Shown: one piece after another, positions 17,829 through 27,650 of the stretch
Numbering within the stretch: position 1 is the stretch's first letter
Layout: every line of letters starts with the position of its first letter
NCBI GenBank assembly: GCA_963524205.1
Contig: CAURED010000001.1
Location: forward strand, 62,001-126,000
Length of the DNA stretch: 64,000 nt
Direction of reading: 5' to 3'
From: Aminipila sp963524205
GTDB taxonomy: Bacteria > Bacillota > Clostridia > Peptostreptococcales > Anaerovoracaceae
Position numbers and translations under genes: made by a program
The notes under the pieces: generated by a model
The model's database searches: none
What the model saw: the letters and a program-made list of their open reading frames with translations, nothing else
Told to the model about the DNA's origin: nothing

Positions 17829-20300
17829 ATGTTAGAAAAGTACAACTTCAGTGAAATCGAAGAAAAATGGCAGAAGTATTGGGAAAAAAACAAGGTTTTT
17901 GCTACTTCTGAAGATGAAAGTAAAGAAAAGTATTATGTACTGGAAATGTTTCCATACCCATCAGGAAAATTACATATGGGACATGTAAGAAACTATTCTA
18001 TAGGTGATGTTATTGCGAGATACAAAACCATGGCTGGATTTAATGTATTACATCCTATGGGATATGATTCATTTGGACTTCCTGCTGAAAATGCAGCCAT
18101 TAAGCATGGCATTGCTCCTGCAAAATGGACTACAGAAAATATTGCAGAAATGACAGAACAGTTAAAGGAATTAGGATTTGCATATGATTGGGATAGAGAA
18201 GTGGCTACTTGTCGTCCTGATTATTATAAATGGATGCAGTGGATTTTCATTCAGTTCTATAACAAAGGTTTAGCTTATAAGAAAGAAAATCCTGTAAACT
18301 GGTGCCCAAGCTGTCAGACTGTACTTGCAAACGAACAGGTTGTTGATGGGTCTTGTGAACGTTGTGGTTCATTAGTTGGTAAGAAAGAATTATCCCAGTG
18401 GTACTTCAAGATTACAGATTATGCAGATAGACTTCTTGATAACCTTGAGAAACTTGAGGGATGGCCAAGCAAGGTTAAAATTATGCAGAAGAACTGGATA
18501 GGAAAGAGTGTTGGAGCTGAAGTTGACTTTGATGTGGATGAGTTTGACAGAAAACTTAAAATTTTTACAACAAGACCAGATACTCTTTATGGGGTAACTT
18601 ACATGGTACTTGCACCTGAACACCCATATGTAAAAGAACTTATAAAAGGTGCCGGTAAAGAAACTGAAGTTGAGAAATATTTAGATGAAGTCCAGCATAA
18701 ATCTGATATTGAAAGAACATCAACTACAAATGAAAAAACAGGTGTATTTATTGGTAGATATGCTATCAATCCTTTAAATGGAAAGAAGGTTCCAATCTTT
18801 ATTTCCGACTATGTCCTTATGGATTATGGTACTGGAGCTATAATGGCGGTACCTGCCCACGACCAGAGAGACTTTGAATTTGCTAAAAAGTTTAACTGTG
18901 AAATTATTCCTGTAGTAGAATCAGCAGATCCTTCTATAGACATTAATAATTTAACAGAAGCTTTTGTTGCCGAAGGTAAGATGATAAATTCTGAAATGTT
19001 CACAGGTATGAACAATAAGGAAGCAATACTTAAGATTATAGATTATCTTGAAGAAAAAGGGATTGGTAAAAAATCTATTAATTACAGGCTAAGAGACTGG
19101 CTTATTTCAAGACAGCGATATTGGGGTACGCCTATTCCTATGATTTACTGTGATGATTGTGGATGGGTTCCAGAAAAAGAAGAAAATCTTCCTGTAATGC
19201 TTCCAACAGATGTTGAATTTACTGGTAAGGGCGAATCACCACTTACAACAAGTAAGACTTTTGCTAAAGCCGTATGCCCTAAATGCGGAAAGCCTGCTAA
19301 AAGAGAAATGGATACTATGGATACATTCCTTGATTCATCTTGGTATTTCTTAAGATACACAGATGCAAAGAACGACAAGGAAGCTTTCTCAAAGGATAAG
19401 CAAAAATACTGGATGAATGTGGATCAGTATATAGGTGGTGTAGAACATGCTATACTTCACTTAATGTATGCAAGGTTTTTCCAGATGGCTCTTTATGATC
19501 TTGGATATACTACAAATGAAGAACCTTTTGAAAATTTACTAACTCAGGGTATGGTTATCAAAGATGGAAAGAAAATGTCAAAATCTATCGGTAATGTAGT
19601 AAGCCCTGCAGAAATTATTAAAAAATATGGAGCAGATACAGCAAGACTATTTATTTTATTTGCTGCACCTCCTGAAAGAGAACTTGATTGGTCAGATGCT
19701 GGTGTTGAAGGAAGTTACAGATTCCTTAACCGAGTATACAGGCTAGTTTATGAACTTGAGAATGTTATAGAACATGCACCAAATTCATATATTTTAGAAA
19801 CAGAAGAAGATAAATCTTTAGCTTTTGAAATGAATACAACTATTAAGAAGGTTTCTGAAGACGTTGGCGGCAGATTTAGCTTTAATACTGCTATCAGTTC
19901 AATCATGGAAATGGTTAATGAAATGTATAAATACAAGGAAAATGATAATATCAATCTAGGGCTCCTAAAAGCTGCAGTTGAAAACCTGGTATTAGTTTTA
20001 TCACCATTTACCCCTCATATCTGCGAAGAAATGTGGCAGAGTTTAGGACATAATGAATCTGTTCATAAAGTTAGCTGGCCAAAGTATGATGAAGCTGCAA
20101 TGGTAAAAGATACTGTAGAAATTGTTATCCAGATAAACGGAAAAGTTAAAGAAAAAATGAATGTAACAAACAATTTAGATAAAGAAACATTTGAAAAGAT
20201 AGCGATGGAGAACGAAAAAGTAAAAGCTTTAATAGATGGAAAAACTGTGGTTAAAATTATAGCAGTACCTAACAAACTATTGAATATCGTTGTGAAATAA
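17829..20300 (+). CDS. leuS: leucyl-tRNA synthetase
   Basis: A class I synthetase of 823 residues charging tRNA-Leu. The HIGH-type motif is in PYPSGKLHMGHVRNY near 41-55 and KMSKS is in DGKKMSKSIGN near 580. The CP1 editing domain lies between (about 220-420), with a TTRPDTLYG threonine-rich editing motif. Zinc-binding cysteine pairs are visible in the ZN-1 region (WCPSCQTVL, CERCG) and again in CDDCGW/CPKCGKP. Two tRNA-Leu genes lie about 13 kb upstream. There is no T-box before it. Confidence 0.97.
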   Translation: MLEKYNFSEIEEKWQKYWEKNKVFATSEDESKEKYYVLEMFPYPSGKLHMGHVRNYSIGDVIARYKTMAGFNVLHPMGYDSFGLPAENAAIKHGIAPAKWTTENIAEMTEQLKELGFAYDWDREVATCRPDYYKWMQWIFIQFYNKGLAYKKENPVNWCPSCQTVLANEQVVDGSCERCGSLVGKKELSQWYFKITDYADRLLDNLEKLEGWPSKVKIMQKNWIGKSVGAEVDFDVDEFDRKLKIFTTRPDTLYGVTYMVLAPEHPYVKELIKGAGKETEVEKYLDEVQHKSDIERTSTTNEKTGVFIGRYAINPLNGKKVPIFISDYVLMDYGTGAIMAVPAHDQRDFEFAKKFNCEIIPVVESADPSIDINNLTEAFVAEGKMINSEMFTGMNNKEAILKIIDYLEEKGIGKKSINYRLRDWLISRQRYWGTPIPMIYCDDCGWVPEKEENLPVMLPTDVEFTGKGESPLTTSKTFAKAVCPKCGKPAKREMDTMDTFLDSSWYFLRYTDAKNDKEAFSKDKQKYWMNVDQYIGGVEHAILHLMYARFFQMALYDLGYTTNEEPFENLLTQGMVIKDGKKMSKSIGNVVSPAEIIKKYGADTARLFILFAAPPERELDWSDAGVEGSYRFLNRVYRLVYELENVIEHAPNSYILETEEDKSLAFEMNTTIKKVSEDVGGRFSFNTAISSIMEMVNEMYKYKENDNINLGLLKAAVENLVLVLSPFTPHICEEMWQSLGHNESVHKVSWPKYDEAAMVKDTVEIVIQINGKVKEKMNVTNNLDKETFEKIAMENEKVKALIDGKTVVKIIAVPNKLLNIVVK

Positions 20301-20330
20301 GTTTCATAGCAAAAGTAGAACGGAGAAAGA

Positions 20331-22010
20331 ATGAGAAAAAGAACGAATAAAAAGGGTGGCAGCCCACTACGCGTTATTCCAATTGGCGGATTAAATGAGA
20401 TCGGTAAAAACATGACCGTTTTGGAATATAAAGAAGATTTGCTAATTATTGACTGCGGACTGTCCTTTCCAGAAGATGAAATGTACGGAATTGATATTGT
20501 TATTCCTGATTTTAGCTATGTTGTAAAAAACAAAGAGAAAATAAAAGGAATGATATTAACACATGGACATGAAGACCATATAGGAGCTATTCCTTACCTT
20601 TTAAAGCAGATTAATGTCCCAATTTACGGAACAAGGTTAACTTTAGGACTGGTAGAAAATAAACTTAAAGAACATGGAATTAAGGCTGACTTAAATACAG
20701 TTGTTCATGGAGACAAGGTTCAGCTGGGAGCATTTAATGCAGAAGCCATTAGAAGTACACATTCTGTTGCAGACGCCATTTGCTGGTGTATAGATACACC
20801 CGTAGGAAGAGTATTCCATACAGGAGATTTTAAGATTGATTATACACCTGTAAGCGGAGCACCTATGGATTTTGCCAGACTTGCTGAGCTTGGATCAAAA
20901 GGCGTTCAACTTATGCTATGTGACAGTACAAATGCTACAAGACCAGGCTATTCCATGTCAGAGCAGACCGTAGGCATCACGCTTGAAAATATTTTTAGGA
21001 ACTCAGAATCTAGAATTATTATTGCTACATTTTCATCAAATGTACACAGAGTACAAAGAATTATTGACATTGCCGTTATGGTTGGACGTAAGGTGGCTAT
21101 ATCTGGTAGAAGCATGGTCAATGTAGTAAACATTGCTATGGAACTTGGATATTTAACTGTCCCTGCAAATGTACTTGTAGATATAAATAAAACTAAAAAT
21201 ATTCCTGACAAAGAACTTGTAATTATCACTACAGGCAGTCAAGGTGAACCAATGTCAGCGCTTTCAAGAATGGCATCTGCTGATCATAAGGCTGTGACCA
21301 TTAAAAAAGGTGATATGGTAATATTATCCTCTAGTCCTGTACCTGGAAATGAGAAGACAGTTTCAAATGTTGTGAATAAACTTTTTGAAAAGGGTGCAGA
21401 AGTAATTTACTCAGATATAGCGGATATTCACGTTTCAGGCCATGCCTGCGAAGAAGAATTGAAGTTAATGCATTCGCTAATTAAACCAAAGTTTTTTATG
21501 CCGGTACATGGTGAGTATCGACATCTGAAAAGGCATGCACAAATTGCAGAAAGCCTGGGTGAAGATCCTGAAAATATCTTTATTTTAGAAAATGGTAATG
21601 TTCTTAGTGTAACTGCTAGTAAGGCAGAAATACTTAAAGAAGAAGTACCTTCACAAGCTGTATATGTTGATGGTCTTGGTGTAGGTGATGTTGGAAATAT
21701 AGTACTCCGTGACAGAAAGCTTCTTTCAGAATCAGGGCTTATTATTGTAGTAGCTGCTATAGATAAGGCATCTGGTACAATATGTTCTGGTCCAGATATT
21801 ATTTCCAGAGGATTTGTTTATGTAAGAGAAAATGAAAATCTTATTGAGCAAGCAAGAAATCTCGTGGCAAATACACTTGATAAGTGCTGCGAAGAAAATG
21901 TTAAAGATTGGAATGCGCTTAAATCAGCAGTAAGAGACGATCTTAGAAGCTTTATTTATAAGCAGACAAAGAGAAGTCCTGTTATACTGCCCATATTCTT
22001 GGAGGTGTAA
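20331..22010 (+). CDS. rnjA: ribonuclease J
   Basis: RNase J is a metallo-beta-lactamase/beta-CASP nuclease with 5'-3' exonuclease and endonuclease activity in mRNA turnover. The 559 residues contain the metal motif THGHEDHIGA near residue 76, HTGDFKIDYTP, the beta-CASP region with TTGSQGEPMSALSR near 300, and VSGHACEEEL/VHGEYRHL motifs, then a C-terminal domain. A lysine/arginine-rich first 15 residues precede the fold. It has GGAGAAAG at the start. ylbF-family follows after two bases, an operon suggestive of a shared RNA-decay role. Confidence 0.94.
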   Translation: MRKRTNKKGGSPLRVIPIGGLNEIGKNMTVLEYKEDLLIIDCGLSFPEDEMYGIDIVIPDFSYVVKNKEKIKGMILTHGHEDHIGAIPYLLKQINVPIYGTRLTLGLVENKLKEHGIKADLNTVVHGDKVQLGAFNAEAIRSTHSVADAICWCIDTPVGRVFHTGDFKIDYTPVSGAPMDFARLAELGSKGVQLMLCDSTNATRPGYSMSEQTVGITLENIFRNSESRIIIATFSSNVHRVQRIIDIAVMVGRKVAISGRSMVNVVNIAMELGYLTVPANVLVDINKTKNIPDKELVIITTGSQGEPMSALSRMASADHKAVTIKKGDMVILSSSPVPGNEKTVSNVVNKLFEKGAEVIYSDIADIHVSGHACEEELKLMHSLIKPKFFMPVHGEYRHLKRHAQIAESLGEDPENIFILENGNVLSVTASKAEILKEEVPSQAVYVDGLGVGDVGNIVLRDRKLLSESGLIIVVAAIDKASGTICSGPDIISRGFVYVRENENLIEQARNLVANTLDKCCEENVKDWNALKSAVRDDLRSFIYKQTKRSPVILPIFLEV

Positions 22011-22012
22011 AA

Positions 22013-22351
22013 ATGAATGTATATGATGCAGCTAGAACTCTAGCTACAGCAATTAAGGATTCAGAGGAATTAAAACAGTATGAAGCTATGAAGGCAACTG
22101 TTTCTCAAAATAGTGAGCTTACTGAAATGATAAATGATTTTCAGGCAAAGCAAATGGAAATGCAGACAAAGCAAATACTTGGCCAGGAAATTGATGAAGA
22201 ATTTACTGGTCAGATTCAACAGCTTTATGGTATTATGATGAGTGATCCTCTTGCAGCCCAATATCTACAGTCAGAACTTAGATTTTCACTTATGATGAAT
22301 GATATATATAAGATTTTAGGAGAAGTAATTAATCTTGGAAATAACAAATAA
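22013..22351 (+). CDS. YlbF/YmcA family protein
   Basis: This 112-residue, almost fully helical protein matches the Com_YlbF family (VYDAARTLATAIKDSEEL at the start, a central 'MQTKQILGQEIDEE', then 'MSDPLAAQYLQSE'). In Bacillus subtilis YlbF, YmcA and YaaT form a complex that directs RNase Y and affects sporulation, competence and biofilm. Being two bases after rnjA supports an RNA-processing role, but which paralogue it equals is unclear. Confidence 0.82.
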   Translation: MNVYDAARTLATAIKDSEELKQYEAMKATVSQNSELTEMINDFQAKQMEMQTKQILGQEIDEEFTGQIQQLYGIMMSDPLAAQYLQSELRFSLMMNDIYKILGEVINLGNNK

Positions 22352-22374
22352 AGTTTGGAGTTTATATTGAGGAC

Positions 22375-22403
22375 TTGGCAATTGTTACATCTTTTGGTAT
22401 AAT
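22375..22403 (+). promoter_or_regulatory. sigma-A-type promoter of efp
   Basis: TTGGCA (22375-22380), a 17-base spacer and a perfect TATAAT (22398-22403) lie about 90 bases before efp, giving it a leader independent of the rnjA operon. Confidence 0.75.
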
Positions 22404-22491
22404 AAATACCGTAAAATCTACAAAAGACTTAATAATTCTCTAAGAACGAAGGTTTTTAGTTATTTTGACACTAATTATAAAGGAGTAAAAT

Positions 22492-23052
22492 ATGTTATAC
22501 GCAAGTGATTTTAGAAAAGGTATTACTTTTGAATTAAATGGTGAGCCACATGTTATTTTAGATTTCCAGCATGTAAAACCAGGAAAAGGTGCTGCTTTTG
22601 TAAGAACAAAGTACAAAAATATTCTTACTGGTGCCACTAGAGAAGAAGCATTTAACCCAAATGACAAATTTCCTAAGGCTCATATTGAAACGAAGCAGAT
22701 GCAGTACTTATACAATGATGGAGAACTATACTACTTCATGGATCAGGAAACTTTTGAACAGGTTCCTCTAATGGAAGAACAAGTTGAAGAAGCAATCAAG
22801 TACTTAAGAGAAAATGATGAAGCTACTATTAAATTCTACAAGGGTTCAGCATTTATGGTAGAACCTCCTAACTTTGTAAATCTAAAGGTAATTGAAACTG
22901 AACCAGGCGTTAAAGGCGATACAGCTACTAACGTAACTAAGGCAGCAACTGTTGAAACAGGCGCGATTGTTCAGGTCCCTATTTTTATTGAAGAAGGCGA
23001 AGTTATTCAGATAGATACAAGAACAGGCGATTATTTAGGAAGATCTAAATAA
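22492..23052 (+). CDS. efp: elongation factor P
   Basis: EF-P relieves ribosome stalling at consecutive prolines. The 186 residues show the three beta-barrel domains; the modification loop GKGAAFVRTK carries the tip lysine at the usual place (HVKPGKGAA), and the C-terminal domain has the signature GEVIQIDTRTGDYLGRS. The start is preceded by AAAGGAG. It has its own promoter and is followed by a hairpin. Confidence 0.97.
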   Translation: MLYASDFRKGITFELNGEPHVILDFQHVKPGKGAAFVRTKYKNILTGATREEAFNPNDKFPKAHIETKQMQYLYNDGELYYFMDQETFEQVPLMEEQVEEAIKYLRENDEATIKFYKGSAFMVEPPNFVNLKVIETEPGVKGDTATNVTKAATVETGAIVQVPIFIEEGEVIQIDTRTGDYLGRSK

Positions 23053-23075
23053 AGCAGTAACTGAATAAATTAATT

Positions 23076-23100
23076 AAAGGGGCGTTCTATACGTCCCTTT
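23076..23100 (+). terminator. hairpin after efp, probable terminator
   Basis: AAAGGGGCG (23076-23084) pairs with CGTCCCTTT (23092-23100) around a seven-base loop, extended by A/T pairs outside. There is no long T run, so termination may be partial and mltG may be read through. Confidence 0.5.
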
Positions 23101-23136
23101 ATAATTAATGTGAATAATACAAAAGAGGAAACATTT

Positions 23137-24186
23137 ATGGGAAAAACAAATCCAAGCAAGGGAAAAGGGAAAAATTTTAATTTAGTAGCCATAATTTTAG
23201 TGCTAGTTATAATATTAATTGGAAGTTCAGTATATTATATAAGCAATTTAGGAAATCCCTTAGACAAAGACAATACTCAAATATTAGCAGTAAGTATACC
23301 ACAAGGCTCAGGAACAAAAACCATTGGTCAAATATTACAAGATAATAAAATTATTTCAAGTGCAAATAATTTTAAACTATTATCAAAATTACAGGGAAAT
23401 GATGGAAAGTATAAAGCAGGGGAATACTCACTATCATCGGCCATGACAATCCAGCAGATTATGGAAATAATTATATCTGGTGAATCAAATATCAGTCGGT
23501 TTACAATCCCAGAAGGGCTTACGGTAAAACAAACTGCAGAAAAACTTGCTGCGAATAATTTAATTAATAAAGATTCATTTATCTCAGAAGTACAATCGGG
23601 TACCTTTGATTATAAATTTATGTCTCTTTTACCCAATAATGAAAACCGACTTGAAGGGTTTTTATATCCTGAAACATATGATATTTATACTACAGCCAGT
23701 GAGCATGAAATCATTAATAAAATGCTGGCACAATTTGATAAACTTGTTTTAGATGAATATTACACTAGAGCAACTGAAATGGGCTATGACATGTATAAAA
23801 TCATTACAATAGCATCTTTAATTGAAAGAGAAACTTTAGTTTCTTCTGAAAAGGCCACAGTTGCCAGTGTTATATATAATAGATTGGCTATTAATATGCC
23901 TTTACAGATAGATGCAGCCGTTCAGTATGCTTTGCCCGAACATAAGGACAGACTTGATTATAATGATTTACAGGTGGATTCACCTTATAACACTTATCAA
24001 AATACAGGTCTTCCTCCAGGGCCTATCTGCTCGCCAAGTATTGATTCCATAAAGGCAGCTTTATATCCAGAGGGCACAAATTATTATTATTATGTACTCA
24101 GTGCAGAAAATAATGGTACTCATAAGTTTTCAAATACTTATGAAGAATTTTTAAAAAATAAGAAAGCCTATATTAATTCACTGTAA
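23137..24186 (+). CDS. mltG: endolytic transglycosylase MltG
   Basis: MltG cuts nascent peptidoglycan strands in the membrane and so sets glycan chain length. The 349 residues have a basic N-terminus, one membrane span (about 17-38), a LysM-like subdomain and the YceG domain with the catalytic glutamate in ASLIERET and the NTYQNTGLPPGPI motif. The longest frame begins at GTG 23110, but AAGAGGA sits seven bases before ATG 23137, which I take as the start. The mltG-trmR-U32 order matches yrrL-yrrM-yrrN/O of Bacillus subtilis. Confidence 0.94.
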   Translation: MGKTNPSKGKGKNFNLVAIILVLVIILIGSSVYYISNLGNPLDKDNTQILAVSIPQGSGTKTIGQILQDNKIISSANNFKLLSKLQGNDGKYKAGEYSLSSAMTIQQIMEIIISGESNISRFTIPEGLTVKQTAEKLAANNLINKDSFISEVQSGTFDYKFMSLLPNNENRLEGFLYPETYDIYTTASEHEIINKMLAQFDKLVLDEYYTRATEMGYDMYKIITIASLIERETLVSSEKATVASVIYNRLAINMPLQIDAAVQYALPEHKDRLDYNDLQVDSPYNTYQNTGLPPGPICSPSIDSIKAALYPEGTNYYYYVLSAENNGTHKFSNTYEEFLKNKKAYINSL

Positions 24187-24198
24187 TGGAGAACGTTT

Positions 24199-24852
24199 AT
24201 GAATATTACAAATGAAAAAGTAACTCAATATATTGATGAATTATATAAACCTTTAACGCAAGAACTGGGACAACTACGCATGGAGGCTGAAGAAGCCAAT
24301 GTACCCATTATATTAAAAGATACAGAAAGCTTGCTTTTAAATTTAATTCGTATTCATCATCCTAAAAGAATATTAGAAATTGGTACTGCAGTAGGGTATT
24401 CATCTTCTTGTTTTGCTACCGTTTATGAGGGTGCAGAAATTGTTACTATAGAATATAATGAAGAAACATATAAAACAGCTTTAGACAATATAGAAAAGCT
24501 TGGATTATCCGATAAAATTACGGTTTATCTTGGTGATGGAGCTGAAGTTATAGAAAAGTTATATAACGAAGGCAGTGAACCATTTGACCTAGTATTTATC
24601 GATGCAGCCAAAAGTCACTATAAGAGATTTTGGGATTCTGCTATAAAATTAACTCACCAAGATACTATAATTATATCAGATAATGTACTTATGAAAGCAA
24701 TGACTGTTTCCAGTGAATATGATATCCATGGTAAACATAAAACAAATATCCGTAAAATGCAAGAATATGTACGATATATTAATGAATTGGATTATTGCCA
24801 TACTTCAGTTATTTCAGTGGGAGACGGGTTGGCAATTAGTATTTTAGCTTAA
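24199..24852 (+). CDS. trmR: SAM-dependent O-methyltransferase, probable tRNA 5-hydroxyuridine methyltransferase
   Basis: A 217-residue class I methyltransferase of O-methyltransferase family 3. The SAM loop ILEIGTAVGYSS is near residues 57-68, and VFIDAAKSHY holds the metal-binding acidic residue. In B. subtilis the homologue in the same gene order (YrrM) is TrmR, which methylates 5-hydroxyuridine at tRNA position 34 to 5-methoxyuridine. The next gene encodes the U32 protein that would make its substrate. Assignment rests on family plus synteny. Confidence 0.83.
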   Translation: MNITNEKVTQYIDELYKPLTQELGQLRMEAEEANVPIILKDTESLLLNLIRIHHPKRILEIGTAVGYSSSCFATVYEGAEIVTIEYNEETYKTALDNIEKLGLSDKITVYLGDGAEVIEKLYNEGSEPFDLVFIDAAKSHYKRFWDSAIKLTHQDTIIISDNVLMKAMTVSSEYDIHGKHKTNIRKMQEYVRYINELDYCHTSVISVGDGLAISILA

Positions 24853-24892
24853 TAGATTTACAATAAACATATTATGGATACGAGAGGTAAAA

Positions 24893-26116
24893 ATGAAAAA
24901 AATAGAACTATTAGCTCCAGCGGGGGATTTAGAAAAATTAAAAATTGCTATTGATTATGGCGCAGATGCCGTATATTTTGGTGGTGAGATGTTTAGTCTT
25001 AGAGCCGGAGCAGGGAATCTTACGATTGAGGAAATAAAAGAGGGAGTGGAATATGCTCATTCTAGGGGTAAAAAAGCCTATTTAACAGTAAATATTTATG
25101 CACATAATGAAGATATCAAGCCTTTTGAGGAATATTTAAATAAAATTAAGGATATTGCTATTGATGCCTTTTTAGTTTCAGATCCTGGCATTATGTTATT
25201 AATAAAAGAAGCTATACCAAAGGCTGAGTTACACTTAAGTACACAGGCAAATATGACTAATTTCAAAACTGCGGAATTTTGGCACCAGCAGGGAATTAAA
25301 AGAATTGTTCTTGCCAGAGAGCTTACTTTTAAAGAAATAAAGGAACTTCGCAGCAAAATGCCTGAAGAAATGGAAATAGAAGCATTTGTTCAAGGGGCAA
25401 TGTGTATTTCTTATTCAGGAAGATGTTTACTTAGCAACTTCATGATAGAAAGAGATGCTAACAGAGGTCAATGTGCTCATCCTTGCAGATGGAAATACAG
25501 TCTGGTGGAAGAACAGAGACCCGGTGAATATTTTCCTATTGAAGAAGATGAGCGAGGAACGTATATTCTAAATTCTAGAGATTTATGCATGATTGATCAT
25601 ATACCAGAATTGATTGATGCCGGAATAGTATCTGCGAAGATAGAAGGTCGTATGAAAAGTGTTTTCTATGTTGCCACTATTGTAAGTGCATATAGAAAAG
25701 CTATTGATGCTTATTATGATGATCCTGAAAATTATGTTTTCAATGATGAATGGTTAAGCGAGCTGAAAAAGGTCAGTCACAGACAATTTACAACTGGTTT
25801 TTATTTTGATAAACCTACCAACAAAGATCAGGATTATCAAACCAGTGCATATACCAGAGAATATTCTTTTGTAGGATTGGTAAAAAGTTACAATGATCAA
25901 ACAGGAATGGCATTAGTAGAGCAACGAAACAAAATGAGTATTGGTGAAGAAATAGAAATATTTGGTCCTAATTGGCATTTCTTTACGCAGACGCTTGAAA
26001 CCATGCTGAATGAAGATGGTGATCCGGTTGAATCAGCACCTCATCCTCAACAGCTTCTTCAGATAAAAGTAGCTCATCCAATTACTGCGGGATTTATGTT
26101 GCGTAAAAGGAAATAA
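24893..26116 (+). CDS. trhP: peptidase U32 family protein, probable tRNA hydroxylation protein
   Basis: The 407-residue protein belongs to the U32 family (LLAPAGDLEKLKIAIDYGAD at the start). The cysteine-rich signature AMCISYSGRCLLSN plus GQCAHPCRW near 165-200 suggests an iron-sulfur cluster. The U32 proteins TrhP/YrrN/YrrO introduce the hydroxyl at U34 of tRNA using a prephenate-dependent path, and are not proteases. A single copy next to trmR gives a complete ho5U to mo5U route. Binding site GAGAGG. Confidence 0.85.
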   Translation: MKKIELLAPAGDLEKLKIAIDYGADAVYFGGEMFSLRAGAGNLTIEEIKEGVEYAHSRGKKAYLTVNIYAHNEDIKPFEEYLNKIKDIAIDAFLVSDPGIMLLIKEAIPKAELHLSTQANMTNFKTAEFWHQQGIKRIVLARELTFKEIKELRSKMPEEMEIEAFVQGAMCISYSGRCLLSNFMIERDANRGQCAHPCRWKYSLVEEQRPGEYFPIEEDERGTYILNSRDLCMIDHIPELIDAGIVSAKIEGRMKSVFYVATIVSAYRKAIDAYYDDPENYVFNDEWLSELKKVSHRQFTTGFYFDKPTNKDQDYQTSAYTREYSFVGLVKSYNDQTGMALVEQRNKMSIGEEIEIFGPNWHFFTQTLETMLNEDGDPVESAPHPQQLLQIKVAHPITAGFMLRKRK

Positions 26117-26186
26117 AATGATATAATTTTCCACATGGTTTAAGTATTAATTACAGTAATTAAGGAATAAAAAGGAGAGAAAAAGA

Positions 26187-27539
26187 ATGTCTTCGGACCC
26201 CAGTACGCCAGTAATGGCGCAAATAATATTTTTAATATTTTTAATTTTTATAAATGCGTTTTTTGCAGCTGCAGAAATGTCAATCGTATCTATAAACAAA
26301 AATAAGATTAAACTTCTTGCACAAGAAGGAAACAAACAAGCTGCAATGTTGCGTGATTTATTAGAAAAACCAAATGTATTTCTATCTACCATTCAAGTAG
26401 CAATTACTTTGGCAGGATTTCTTGCCAGTGCATCTGCTGCAGTAGGGATGTCTGATAATTTAAGTAAATTCTTAACAACCTTAGGAATACCTTATAGCGG
26501 TTATATAGCTATTCTTGTTGTGACTATTGTTTTATCTTATATCACACTTGTTTTTGGTGAGTTATATCCTAAAAGAATAGCTCTACAACATGCAGAAACC
26601 ATTGCACTTCATGTTGTGCGACCCATTATAATATTATCAAAGCTAACGAAACCGTTTGTATGGATTTTATCTTTTTCTGTAAATATAATTTTATGGATTA
26701 CAAAACAAAAGATAAAAATTGAAGATGAAGAATTCTCTGAAGACGAAGTTATGTCTATGCTTGAATTTGGACAGGAAACAGGTTTGCTTAAAGAAAAAGG
26801 CAGAAAGATGATCAATCGTATCTTTGCTTTTGATGATAAACTAGCATATGAAGTAATGACCCCAAGAACAGATGTCTTCTATATTGATATTAATAATCCT
26901 ACAGAAGAGTATATTGATGAATTAATGGAGCTAAGATGTTCAAGAATTCCAGTATATGAAGATGACAGTGATAATATAATCGGTATATTACACATAAAAG
27001 ATTATTTGATAAAGGCTAGGGAAGATGGTTTTGAAAATGTTGATATAAGATCAATTTTGAGGAAACCATATTTTGTACCTGAAACTAAAAATATTGATTC
27101 TTTATTCTTTGATTTACAAAGTTCAAAACAGCATATTGCTATACTAATTGATGAATATGGTGGATTTTCTGGAATAGTAACAATGGAAGACATAATTGAA
27201 GAAGTAATGGGTGATATTGATGATGAATATGACGAAGAAGAGCTTCCAATAGAGAAGATTGACGATAATACGTTTATCGTTGACGGATTTATTAATTTAG
27301 ATGATTTAGATGAAAAGCTTAATTTAAATCTTCAATCAGAAAACAGTGAAACTCTTGCAGGTCTTTTAATTGATTTACTTGGTGAAATACCAGATGAAGA
27401 TGAGCCTGAAAAACGTGTTATCGAATATGAAAACTGTGTGTTTAAAATAGAATCTGTAAAAGAACGAAGAATTGAAAAAGTGAAACTATATATTGTTCCT
27501 AATCCAAACGAGGATGAACCTCATGGAAAGGAAGAATAG
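26187..27539 (+). CDS. CNNM/CorC-type membrane protein with CBS pair
   Basis: A 450-residue 'hemolysin family' protein. The N-terminal DUF21 (CNNM transporter) domain has three to four spans in residues 1-190. A CBS pair follows (about 215-340; VMTPRTDVFYID and the IVTMEDIIEEVMGDI end), then the C-terminal CorC_HlyC domain. Bacterial CNNM relatives transport Mg2+ or are linked to Co2+/Mg2+ efflux and nucleotide sensing through CBS. The substrate here is inferred. A strong terminator follows. Confidence 0.88.
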   Translation: MSSDPSTPVMAQIIFLIFLIFINAFFAAAEMSIVSINKNKIKLLAQEGNKQAAMLRDLLEKPNVFLSTIQVAITLAGFLASASAAVGMSDNLSKFLTTLGIPYSGYIAILVVTIVLSYITLVFGELYPKRIALQHAETIALHVVRPIIILSKLTKPFVWILSFSVNIILWITKQKIKIEDEEFSEDEVMSMLEFGQETGLLKEKGRKMINRIFAFDDKLAYEVMTPRTDVFYIDINNPTEEYIDELMELRCSRIPVYEDDSDNIIGILHIKDYLIKAREDGFENVDIRSILRKPYFVPETKNIDSLFFDLQSSKQHIAILIDEYGGFSGIVTMEDIIEEVMGDIDDEYDEEELPIEKIDDNTFIVDGFINLDDLDEKLNLNLQSENSETLAGLLIDLLGEIPDEDEPEKRVIEYENCVFKIESVKERRIEKVKLYIVPNPNEDEPHGKEE

Positions 27540-27547
27540 AAAATACA

Positions 27548-27580
27548 AACACATTCTCTTATGAGGATGTGTTTTTTTTT
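27548..27580 (+). terminator. intrinsic terminator
   Basis: AACACATTCTC (27548-27558) pairs over 11 positions, one a wobble, with GAGGATGTGTT (27563-27573), loop TTAT, followed by a T run. It separates the CNNM gene from the spoIIIA genes. Confidence 0.9.
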
Positions 27581-27650
27581 ATACGCATTTAAAATTTTTA
27601 TCATAATTTTGTGTCCAAGCAATATGTTTAAGATATGGAGGTGTTACATC

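Noticed and set aside
20063..20413. Antisense frame of 116 codons over the leuS-rnjA junction
   Set aside because: Both + strand genes are conserved through this region; the antisense product is a hydrophobic artefact of A+T-rich DNA.
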